From positions 1 to 5,696 of the forward strand of contig JANYKP010000067.1 of the NCBI GenBank assembly GCA_025358195.1: DNA of 5,696 bases. Direction: 5' to 3'. Every line of letters begins with the position of its first letter. The first letter of the stretch is position 1. This document shows, piece after piece, positions 1-5,682 of the stretch. The translations under genes were made by a program, and so were the position numbers. The notes beneath the pieces are model-generated. The model saw only the letters and a list, made by a program, of their open reading frames with translations. It was not told where the DNA came from and did no database searches. Source of the stretch: Cyclobacteriaceae bacterium. Lineage in GTDB: Bacteria > Bacteroidota > Bacteroidia > Cytophagales > Cyclobacteriaceae.

Positions 1-69
1 TCCGATTACTATGATGCGTGGCTCGCCCAGGTCTGCAATACGCGTCTGCGTGATAATTGATTTGGGCAT
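1..69 (-). CDS. N-terminal fragment of a probable NAD(P)/FAD-dependent oxidoreductase (NADH dehydrogenase-like), cut by the window edge
   Basis: Read on the minus strand from an ATG at 69-67, this frame stays open to base 1 and gives 23 residues: a short polar leader (MPKSIITQTRIADL) followed by GEPRIIVIG. That last stretch is a basic residue, a hydrophobic beta strand and then the first Gly expected of a GxGxxG dinucleotide-binding loop. This layout is typical of Bacteroidota type II NADH dehydrogenase-like flavoproteins, which pass electrons from NADH to menaquinone at the membrane without pumping protons. The glycine loop itself lies outside the window, so the family call is an inference from the leader and first strand. 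Another Rossmann-fold enzyme is possible. The gene diverges from the lipoprotein gene at 212 across 142 bp. I see no clear TAnnTTTG promoter for it. An A/T-rich stretch precedes the start and there is no Shine-Dalgarno. Confidence 0.62.
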   Translation of the reverse strand, partial: MPKSIITQTRIADLGEPRIIVIG

Positions 70-181
70 TAAAAAGACGTAAAATCCGTAAAACCGGGGC
101 GAATTTACACCATTACCTAAGAATTTGTTGATTGGGCTAAAAATAATTTGGGAGGGTGGCTTTAGTAGTAATAAAGCGGCG

Positions 182-189
182 TACTTTTG
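182..189 (+). promoter_or_regulatory. Bacteroidota-type -7 promoter element (TACTTTTG) for the lipoprotein gene
   Basis: TACTTTTG matches the Bacteroidota housekeeping sigma -7 consensus TAnnTTTG at every fixed position and is followed by C and an A-rich leader, a common arrangement in this phylum. The start codon at 212 lies 22 bp beyond the element, leaving room for a leader of roughly 15 nt. The -33 element is weak: TTTAG at 161-165 is the nearest candidate and its spacing is slightly short. The element lies inside the longest possible reading frame of the downstream gene, which supports the shorter ATG start at 212. Confidence 0.6.
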
Positions 190-211
190 CAAAATCCTAA
201 AACAAAAACGT

Positions 212-958
212 ATGAAGAAATTAATGATGATCGTATCTGTTGGCGTGCTTTTGAGCGGTTGTGGAGCTGCCGAAAAAGAAAAGCTGAAAAGTAAGGTTGA
301 CTCGCTTCAAAATGAATTGCAAGTCACGCAGCAGATGGCGCAAACATTATCAGAGGTCGGTACATTGATGGACTCCATCGACGCAAACCGCCAGGTACTG
401 CGTGTCAATGTGATAGAGGGCACTACTTACAAGGCCTACACGTCAAGGATGAAGGACCTGAATAATTATGTGAAAGAAACCCAATCCAAGATTGGTGACC
501 TGGAAAAGTCCCTGAAAAAATCCAAGGCGAATTCAAACGCGTTCGCCGCCACGGTAAAAAAATTGAAGGCCGATCTCGAAAAAAAGAATGATGAGATAAT
601 CAGCTTGCAACAAAAGGTAACGGATCTTGGCAATCAAAATGAAAATATGAAGATCACCATTGACCTTCAGGAAGCCGAGCTAAATGATAAGCAATCCCAG
701 ATCGAATCCAAGCAGCAGGAACTAGCCCTGATCGAAGCCAGAATCCAGGAACTGATGATTCAAAGCAAAATGAGTGAAGCGGATTCTTATTTTGCACGCG
801 CGCAAGCCGTGGAAGAAGCTGCCAACAGAACGAAGTTAGCGCCGCGCAAAAAGAAAGAGACCTATAAAGAAGCCCTTGAACTATACAAGAAAGCACTGTC
901 ATTGGGTAATGATAAAGCGCAGGCAAAAATCACCGACCTGGAAAAGAAAATAAAGTAG
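212..958 (+). CDS. Predicted lipoprotein with long coiled coil and TPR-like C-terminus
   Basis: The protein is 248 aa. Residues 1-17 form a lipoprotein signal peptide: the basic start MKK, a hydrophobic core, and the lipobox LSGC with the lipidated Cys at 17. Position +2 is Gly, so there is no Asp inner-membrane retention signal of the enterobacterial kind. From about residue 20 to 185 the sequence is highly charged, rich in Lys, Glu and Gln and nearly free of Pro, with heptad-like spacing typical of coiled coil; the stretch at about 57-80 is less regular. Residues 186-248 contain YKEALELYKKALSLG, a helix pair resembling a TPR or Sel1-type unit. The frame is open upstream to 125, but the start at 212 is chosen because it yields the signal peptide and follows the promoter at 182-189. 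The predicted location is the cell envelope, probably anchored in the outer membrane. The substrate or partner is unknown; a structural or scaffolding role is only an inference. It converges with the antiporter gene on the other strand. Confidence 0.85.
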   Translation: MKKLMMIVSVGVLLSGCGAAEKEKLKSKVDSLQNELQVTQQMAQTLSEVGTLMDSIDANRQVLRVNVIEGTTYKAYTSRMKDLNNYVKETQSKIGDLEKSLKKSKANSNAFAATVKKLKADLEKKNDEIISLQQKVTDLGNQNENMKITIDLQEAELNDKQSQIESKQQELALIEARIQELMIQSKMSEADSYFARAQAVEEAANRTKLAPRKKKETYKEALELYKKALSLGNDKAQAKITDLEKKIK

Positions 959-964
959 TTTGAA

Positions 965-994
965 AATTGCCACGGGTTTAAACCCGTGGCAATT
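965..994. terminator. Perfect 30-bp palindrome between convergent genes; probable bidirectional terminator, possibly REP-like
   Basis: The left arm AATTGCCACGGGTTT (965-979) is exactly complementary to the right arm (980-994), giving a 15-bp stem with a GC-rich middle (GCCACGGG) and an A/T centre. It starts 6 bp after the lipoprotein stop, and its last base is the first base of the stop codon of the minus-strand antiporter. Read on the minus strand the stem is followed by a short T run (AATTTTC), fitting termination of the ion-transport operon. On the plus strand the trailing T run is poor. Perfect palindromes of the form GCCACGGG...CCCGTGGC also occur as dispersed intergenic repeats in bacteria. 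Whether this one is dispersed cannot be told from a single copy. Confidence 0.7.
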
Positions 995-1983
995 CAATCG
1001 GTACTTATAAGATAGGCTGTATAAGCGAAGTAGGCAATTAACATCAGAAAAGCTTCCCAGCGGTCAAGTTTGCGCGAGTTCAGCGTGAACATGAAAATCT
1101 GTAGTAATATCGTTGAAGCCGCGAGTACCTGAAGATCAAAATTCATGGCGGCATTATAGGGAACAGGATGAATCACCCCGGTGATTCCCAAAATAAAGAA
1201 GATGTTAAAAATATTTGAACCTACCACGTTACCGATAGCTATGTCGGTATTCTTACGGTAAGCGGCCACGCAAGAGGTGGCCAGTTCAGGTAAGGAAGTA
1301 CCGGCTGCCAATATGGTGAGCCCTATTAATTTTTCACTCAGTCCATAACGTCTTGCAATTTCGATGGCATTGTCCACCACCAATTCACCGCCCCCAATGA
1401 GCATGGCCAATCCTATAATGACCATTCCAATTGAGATTGGGGTGCTATAAAGTTTGATCGGCTCTCCTTCATCCAGGTCAGATGAATTTCTCATCGTGCG
1501 GTAGATGTATAGGATGAAGAGTCCAAAAAACAGGAGGAGAACAATGCTGTCGAACCGGCTCAGGATTCCCTGGTAGGTAGCGGATCCCTCTGTAAAGGGC
1601 GGTGTTCCCCACAATAACGTATCATTCACCAATACAAAAAGGATTCCGGCCGCCAGCAGTGAGAGGGGTATTTCATATTTTACGGTATTGCGCTGCACCA
1701 CTAACGGATAGATAAGCCCCGCGATCCCTAAAATAAAAAGCAGGTTGAAGTTGTTGCTGCCGATAACATTACCGAACGATGCATCGTTTTTGCCGTCAAG
1801 GGCCGACAAGAGACTTACAATAAGTTCTGGCATGGAAGTGCCGAAGGCAACCACCGTGAGACCAATCGCAAGGTTAGAGATGCCATATTTTTTAGCGGCT
1901 GACGAAGCGCCGTTTACCAGGAAGTCTGCGCCTTTGATAAGAATACCGAAGCCTACGAGCAGGAGTAATACTGGAAAGAACAT
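994..1983 (-). CDS. Calcium/sodium antiporter, CaCA superfamily (YrbG-like)
   Basis: The protein is 329 aa, a normal length for bacterial CaCA exchangers, which use the Na+ (or H+) gradient to expel Ca2+ across the inner membrane. About ten hydrophobic segments are visible, in two inverted halves. Each half carries the signature alpha repeat. Repeat 1 has GTSMPEL (48-54) and GNVIGSNNFN (71-80); repeat 2 has GTSLPEL (228-234) and GNVVGSNIFN (251-260). The acidic residues of the two PEL motifs and the Asn residues of GSNxFN are the known ion-binding positions. Repeats 1 (40-93) and 2 (220-273) align without gaps at an offset of exactly 180 residues, with about 30 of 54 positions identical by eye. 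A polar acidic linker (about 165-180) joins the halves. It is the last gene of the minus-strand operon, 27 bp after corA, and ends at the palindromic terminator. Ion specificity cannot be read from sequence alone. Confidence 0.93.
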   Translation of the reverse strand: MFFPVLLLLVGFGILIKGADFLVNGASSAAKKYGISNLAIGLTVVAFGTSMPELIVSLLSALDGKNDASFGNVIGSNNFNLLFILGIAGLIYPLVVQRNTVKYEIPLSLLAAGILFVLVNDTLLWGTPPFTEGSATYQGILSRFDSIVLLLFFGLFILYIYRTMRNSSDLDEGEPIKLYSTPISIGMVIIGLAMLIGGGELVVDNAIEIARRYGLSEKLIGLTILAAGTSLPELATSCVAAYRKNTDIAIGNVVGSNIFNIFFILGITGVIHPVPYNAAMNFDLQVLAASTILLQIFMFTLNSRKLDRWEAFLMLIAYFAYTAYLISTD

Positions 1984-2010
1984 AGGTTGCTGGGGTTAGG
2001 GTAAAGTAAG

Positions 2011-3036
2011 TTAAAACCATTTTTTGTATTTGAAAAAGCGAATCATTCCAAAAACCAGGGCTGCCATAAAGAACATGACCAATGGATAACCCAATTTGGA
2101 GTGCAATTCTGGCATCAAATCAAAGTTCATCCCATAAATCCCTACAATAAATGTCAGCGGCATGAAGATGGTAGAAATTACGGCGAGTACCTTCATCACT
2201 TCATTCATCCGCGTGTTCACAGTATTGATGTGAATATCCATCAGGCTCGAAGTAAGATCTTTATACGTGTCCAGCGAGTCGATGAGATGCACTACGTGAT
2301 CGTACACGTCTCCATAGTAGCGTATGTTGGCCTGATCGATGAAACCACTCTCATCTTTCGCCAACTTGCTCACGGCATCGCGCAGCGGGTAGAGGGCCTT
2401 TCTCAGGTAGATCAATTCTTTTTTGATACGTTGTATTTTTTTGAATTCATAGTTGCTGGGCCCTTCATAAATATCATCCTCCACTTGCTCAATTTGCTGA
2501 CCGACTTCATCCAGGACGGTATAGTAATTATCGACAATGATATCGATTAGCCGGTACAGAAGGTAATCTGCGTTGCGGGTACGTACCCGCCCCGAACTTT
2601 GTTTGATGCGTTCGCGCAGGGACCCGAATAAATCTCCTTCTTTTTCCTGAAAGGAGAGGAGGTAATCTTTGCCGAGCACAAAACTTATCTGTTCATAATC
2701 AATTTTGTTCTCCTTTATGCTGTACAGCATTTTCATCGTGAAGAAGAGATAATCATCAAACTCTTCCGCTTTGGGCTGATGATCACTTAGTATATCATCG
2801 ATGAGCAACGAGTGCAGGGAAAAATGTTTGCCAAGCTCTAAAACGATCGACTTGTCATGGAGGCCGTCCACGTTGATCCAGTTGACATGATTGGATTTGA
2901 TCTGGGTCAATAGCTCATTGACGGGTATGTCGGCCTGCATAGCGTACTCTTTACTGTTGTACTGGATCAATTCCAGTATTACATGATTGTCGCTCGGGGC
3001 TTTGGCGGCTATCCCCAAAGTTTTCTGCTTTGCCAT
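2011..3036 (-). CDS. corA: CorA-family magnesium (cobalt) transport protein
   Basis: The protein is 341 aa, the usual CorA length. Residues 1 to about 280 form the cytoplasmic alpha/beta funnel domain and long stalk helix, rich in charged residues. TM1 lies at about 281-301 and ends directly in the family signature YGMNF (301-305, GMN at 302-304), which forms the selectivity filter at the pore mouth. MPEL (308-311) follows in the periplasmic loop, as in classical CorA. TM2 lies at about 316-335, and the protein ends with the basic tail KYKKWF that faces the cytoplasm. CorA works as a homopentamer carrying Mg2+ inward, with Co2+ or Ni2+ as side substrates, gated by intracellular Mg2+. The ATG start shares its first base with the TGA stop of the upstream mscS-like gene (TGATG), which suggests translational coupling. 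The antiporter gene follows after 27 bp. All hallmark residues are present; a Zn2+-exporting relative (ZntB) is less likely given the intact GMN-MPEL. Confidence 0.94.
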   Translation of the reverse strand: MAKQKTLGIAAKAPSDNHVILELIQYNSKEYAMQADIPVNELLTQIKSNHVNWINVDGLHDKSIVLELGKHFSLHSLLIDDILSDHQPKAEEFDDYLFFTMKMLYSIKENKIDYEQISFVLGKDYLLSFQEKEGDLFGSLRERIKQSSGRVRTRNADYLLYRLIDIIVDNYYTVLDEVGQQIEQVEDDIYEGPSNYEFKKIQRIKKELIYLRKALYPLRDAVSKLAKDESGFIDQANIRYYGDVYDHVVHLIDSLDTYKDLTSSLMDIHINTVNTRMNEVMKVLAVISTIFMPLTFIVGIYGMNFDLMPELHSKLGYPLVMFFMAALVFGMIRFFKYKKWF

Positions 3037-3908
3037 CAGGATTCCATTGGTTTATTTTTATACGTGATCATTCTCAACGGCACGGCCATTTCAATACCCT
3101 CCTGATCAAACCGTTGTTTGATGGCTTTGAGCAGGTCGCACTTTAAATCGAAGCCTTCATTTGGATTATTGGCCCAGGCATAAGCCCTGAGTTGGGTTGC
3201 TAATTCTGAAAATCCCATCACCCTCACCATTACCTGATGTTCACCTTTTGCCAACTCGGATGCTGAGCGGTTATCCACACAGTTTGGATGTTTGAGTGCT
3301 TCCTGCTGTATGATCGTTTGGGCTTTGTCAATATCGGCCTCTAATGAAATCCCCAGTTCAATGAATACGCAAATTTTCTCATCGGTAATCGATGAGTTTA
3401 CGATAACCTCATTGCTGATAACCGTGTTGGGTATGACGATTCGCTTATTCTCAAAATCCTTGATTATTACATGGCGCAAAGTGATATCCTCCACATCGCC
3501 GTTGTACAATTGCCCGATCTTCACACGGTCGCCCACACTGAAGGGTTTGAAAATCACCAAAAAAATGCCACTGATGATATTGGAGAAGGCTTGTTGTGAA
3601 GCAAAACCCACAATAGCAGCCAGAATTCCCGCACCCGTTAAGAGTGTGTTGCCAAGCAGGCGCAAGCTGGGTATGGAGCGAAAGATGATGACGATCGCAA
3701 TGAGCAGTATAATAAAATCGCTGGCATTTTTAAAAAAATTGTATCGGGTAGGGTCGACTTTCAATTTGCGGGCTGCCGCTTTGAAGAATCTCCCTACAAC
3801 AAAACGCACAACCCTTCCCAGCAGGAAGGCGACCACCAGTACGATGATTGCGAAGGCAAACTGCTCCCACTGTTTATCCATACTTTCCATCAGCCCGAAA
3901 ATAGTCAT
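3036..3908 (-). CDS. mscS: Small-conductance mechanosensitive channel, MscS family
   Basis: The protein is 290 aa, about the size of the three-TM E. coli MscS (286 aa), so it belongs to the short form. TM1 lies at about 17-39 and TM2 at about 64-80. The pore helix TM3 lies at about 88-118, with the Gly/Ala-containing stretch GAGILAAIVGFASQQAFSN, followed by the family motif KPFSVGD (121-127). The beta domain contains the conserved VIPN (158-161). A mixed alpha/beta C-terminal domain (about 175-284) completes the cage. MscS channels form inner-membrane heptamers that open under membrane tension and release solutes on hypo-osmotic shock. The gene is first in the minus-strand operon, and its stop overlaps the corA start by one base. 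The start at 3908 is the most upstream ATG; Met7 and Met10 are alternatives that would not alter TM1. An A-rich stretch lies upstream in place of a Shine-Dalgarno. The symbol is given for family; the exact paralogue is uncertain. Confidence 0.9.
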   Translation of the reverse strand: MTIFGLMESMDKQWEQFAFAIIVLVVAFLLGRVVRFVVGRFFKAAARKLKVDPTRYNFFKNASDFIILLIAIVIIFRSIPSLRLLGNTLLTGAGILAAIVGFASQQAFSNIISGIFLVIFKPFSVGDRVKIGQLYNGDVEDITLRHVIIKDFENKRIVIPNTVISNEVIVNSSITDEKICVFIELGISLEADIDKAQTIIQQEALKHPNCVDNRSASELAKGEHQVMVRVMGFSELATQLRAYAWANNPNEGFDLKCDLLKAIKQRFDQEGIEMAVPLRMITYKNKPMES

Positions 3909-4003
3909 AAGTCGATTGTTATGGGCCTTTGAAAGATTGTTTTTTTGAGTTTTGGGTTTTTTGAACCATCCACTATCGGTTCTTGGCTGCTATATTGCAA
4001 ACT
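3909..4003. promoter_or_regulatory. Divergent intergenic region between the mscS-like operon and the polyprenyl synthase gene
   Basis: These 95 bp must hold the promoters of two divergent units. On the plus strand, TATATTGC (3991-3998) resembles the Bacteroidota -7 element TAnnTTTG with one T missing, but it lies only 5 bp from the ATG at 4004 and no TTG sits at the right -33 distance. On the minus strand I find no good -7 match. Two T-rich runs (3940-3947 and 3957-3962) put A tracts ahead of the mscS start, which could act as an upstream element or help translation initiation, as A-rich leaders do in this phylum. The promoter positions remain unsettled. Confidence 0.4.
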
Positions 4004-4978
4004 ATGTCCTTACGCCTGGAAGAGATAAAAGCGCCTATCGCCAAGGAGATGGAAGAATTCGAACAGAAATTCCGCGCCTCCATGCATACCAAGGTGCTTT
4101 TGTTGGACAAAATCTTGAACTATATCGTGAAGCGCAAGGGCAAGCAGATGCGGCCCATGTTCATTTTTTTGAGTGCAGGTACATGTGGAAAAATCACGGA
4201 ATCTACCTACCGGGGAGCCTCCCTGATTGAACTTCTTCATACAGCCACCCTGGTGCATGATGATGTGGTGGATGATTCCAATTATCGCAGAGGTTTTTTC
4301 TCCGTCAACGCCTTATGGAAAAACAAAATCGCCGTACTCGTAGGTGACTTCCTGCTTTCCCGCGGATTGATGCTTTCTGTGGCAAATAAGGAATATGAAT
4401 TGCTGAGTATTGTGAATGATGCCGTCAATGAAATGAGTGAAGGCGAATTGTTGCAAATGGAAAAATCCCGCCACCTCGATATCAGTGAGGAAGTCTATTA
4501 CCAGATCATACGTCAAAAGACGGCCTCGCTGATTGCATCATGTTGTGCTGTAGGGGCCACGTCCGCGGGGGCGGGTCCGGGTGCCATTGAAAAAATGAAG
4601 TCTTTTGGCCAGCACATTGGTATGGCATTTCAAATTAAGGATGACCTTTTTGATTATGGTGAAGAAGAGATTGGCAAACCCGTTGGGATCGACATCAAGG
4701 AAAAGAAAATGACGCTCCCCTTGATCTACGCGCTTTCAAAAGCCTCCTGGTTGGAAAAGAAAAAGATCATCCGCATTGTAAAAAATGAAAGCGAGAAGCC
4801 AAAAAAGGTAAAAGAGGTAATTGAATTTGTAAAGAAATCCGGAGGCATTGAATATGCAAAGGACGCGATGGAACGGTACTATCTCCAGGCCCTTAAGTTG
4901 CTTGAAGATTTTCCGGAATCCAATTATAAAAACTCCCTGACGAAACTTGTTCAGTTCACGATCAACCGGGTAAAGTAA
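4004..4978 (+). CDS. All-trans polyprenyl diphosphate synthase (IspB-like, long chain)
   Basis: The protein is 324 aa, typical of class I trans-prenyltransferases, which extend farnesyl or geranylgeranyl diphosphate with isopentenyl diphosphate units. The motifs are all intact: GKQMRP (46-51) for diphosphate binding, the first Asp-rich motif DDVVD (86-90) preceded by HTATLVH, RRG (95-97), the GD at 114-115 in VLVGDFLLSRG, EMSEGELLQ (143-151), KTAS (172-175), and the second Asp-rich motif QIKDDLFD (210-217). The residue five before the first Asp is Ala81; a small residue here is known to allow long products. With the IspB-like resemblance this suggests a hepta- or octaprenyl product for menaquinone. 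ATG at 4004 is chosen over a TTG at 3983 because the protein then begins MSLRLEEIKAPI, matching the family's usual N-terminus. It is monocistronic here and converges with the next gene, with only 17 bp between stops. Confidence 0.93.
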   Translation: MSLRLEEIKAPIAKEMEEFEQKFRASMHTKVLLLDKILNYIVKRKGKQMRPMFIFLSAGTCGKITESTYRGASLIELLHTATLVHDDVVDDSNYRRGFFSVNALWKNKIAVLVGDFLLSRGLMLSVANKEYELLSIVNDAVNEMSEGELLQMEKSRHLDISEEVYYQIIRQKTASLIASCCAVGATSAGAGPGAIEKMKSFGQHIGMAFQIKDDLFDYGEEEIGKPVGIDIKEKKMTLPLIYALSKASWLEKKKIIRIVKNESEKPKKVKEVIEFVKKSGGIEYAKDAMERYYLQALKLLEDFPESNYKNSLTKLVQFTINRVK

Positions 4979-4995
4979 ATCGTTGAGCGGGCAGA

Positions 4996-5454
4996 TTAGT
5001 TGATGCGTCCCCTTCCTGCCTCCAGGATGGCGTAGTTTTTCCAGGTTTGGAATGTTTGTGGATCCAATGTACTACCCGCCGATCCGGTATTGCTTGGCAG
5101 GTAATTTCCTTCAAGCTCCCACCATTTTTTGGCGTTTTCTTTTGCCGTACTTTTATCTACTTCAAAATAATTGATCACGGAATCAGAGATTATCCACGGC
5201 TTATCAATGGAAGCGTATTTTTCAAATATCATGGACCGCATTTGTGTGCCGCTGGTCTGATTCTTAAAATGAGAAACCGTGTAGGAAAGCGTCTCGGGCT
5301 CGGTCATCACCAAGTCCCAGTATTTTTTGCTGGACACAATCTGTGAAGTGGTGAGCAAATAGCCGTAACCCTTTTCAAGGGGTTCTTTCGTGATTCGGCA
5401 GGAAGCGCGGAATTCTTTTTTCTTTTTACCGAAAAGTGAATCGAGAAGGGCCAT
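4996..5454 (-). CDS. Hypothetical protein, 152 aa, function unknown
   Basis: I do not recognise a named family. The protein begins MALLDSLFGKKKKEF, a short hydrophobic-then-basic start that looks like an amphipathic leader and not a signal peptide; no TM segment or lipobox is visible, so a cytoplasmic location is likely. A compact block (about 15-100) follows, including CRITKEPLEKGYGYLLT, KKYWDLV, YTVSHF, QMRSMIFEKY and KPWIISDSVINYF. A Lys/Trp-rich stretch (AKKWWELEGNYLP) and a loosely ordered C-terminus (SNTGSAGSTLDPQ) ending in GRGRIN complete it. The block around Cys19 has the feel of a small zinc-ribbon fold that has lost its other ligands, since Cys19 is the only Cys; this is a speculative reading. 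Codon use and composition look like the neighbours, and the long clean frame with a plausible start supports a real gene. The start at 5454 is the first ATG of the frame. No clear promoter is seen. Confidence 0.75.
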   Translation of the reverse strand: MALLDSLFGKKKKEFRASCRITKEPLEKGYGYLLTTSQIVSSKKYWDLVMTEPETLSYTVSHFKNQTSGTQMRSMIFEKYASIDKPWIISDSVINYFEVDKSTAKENAKKWWELEGNYLPSNTGSAGSTLDPQTFQTWKNYAILEAGRGRIN

Positions 5455-5633
5455 GGTGATGTGATTTATACCTTAGATACTCCGGATGGGGTAAATAGTT
5501 GCATGGAGGTGGCTAATTCTTTTCAGAAAGTGTCCTTAGACAGCGAAAATTGCGGATGAATTGTCAAAAAAGAGATACTGGAGTGTTATTAAGTTAATCC
5601 TTAACCGCTGGTGTGCATTTCAAAGTGTCGCGT

Positions 5634-5682
5634 TGGACTAAAGTCCATGTTGACTGGACTTGATTAACCCAGCCTTAAGGCT
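5634..5682. repeat. Pair of short hairpins of REP-like appearance
   Basis: Two inverted repeats lie close together. TGGACT/AGTCCA (5634-5639 and 5642-5647) is separated by AA, and AGCCTTAAGGCT (5671-5682) is a perfect 12-bp palindrome; 23 bp lie between them. The first arm reappears as GGACT at 5656-5660, so AGTCC at 5642-5646 has two possible partners. Paired short palindromes of this kind in gene-free sequence recall REP elements mobilised by REP-associated tyrosine transposases, but no transposase is in the window and the copy number is unknown. They could instead terminate a gene lying beyond the right edge. The rest of 5455-5696 holds no gene that I can support. Confidence 0.4.

Noticed and set aside
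1..60. Plus-strand frame ending in TGA at 58-60 (SDYYDAWLAQVCNTRLRDN), as if the 3' end of an upstream gene
   Set aside because: The opposite strand of the same bases gives a start codon and a coherent Rossmann-type N-terminus, which is far more protein-like; the plus reading is treated as its shadow.
78..95. Imperfect tandem repeat CGTAAAATC / CGTAAAACC upstream of the left-edge gene
   Set aside because: Only two 9-bp units with one mismatch in A-rich sequence; it may be an operator but nothing else supports it.
125..211. N-terminal extension of the lipoprotein from ATG-like codon at 125
   Set aside because: It would bury the lipoprotein signal peptide inside the protein and covers the promoter-like TACTTTTG; the ATG at 212 explains both.
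2101..2550. Plus-strand open frame opposite corA
   Set aside because: Shadow of a gene with complete CorA motifs; the translation has no recognisable domain character.
3292..3948. Long plus-strand open frame opposite mscS (218 codons)
   Set aside because: Antisense to a clear MscS-family gene; its Ser/Thr/Ile-rich low-structure translation is what antisense of a membrane protein gives.
3983..4003. TTG start for the polyprenyl synthase giving seven extra residues
   Set aside because: An ATG at 4004 gives the usual family N-terminus, and the extra residues overlap a promoter-like box.
5503..5559. Short plus-strand frame MEVANSFQKVSLDSENCG in the right-hand gap
   Set aside because: Only 18 codons, no promoter or ribosome-site support and no conserved character.
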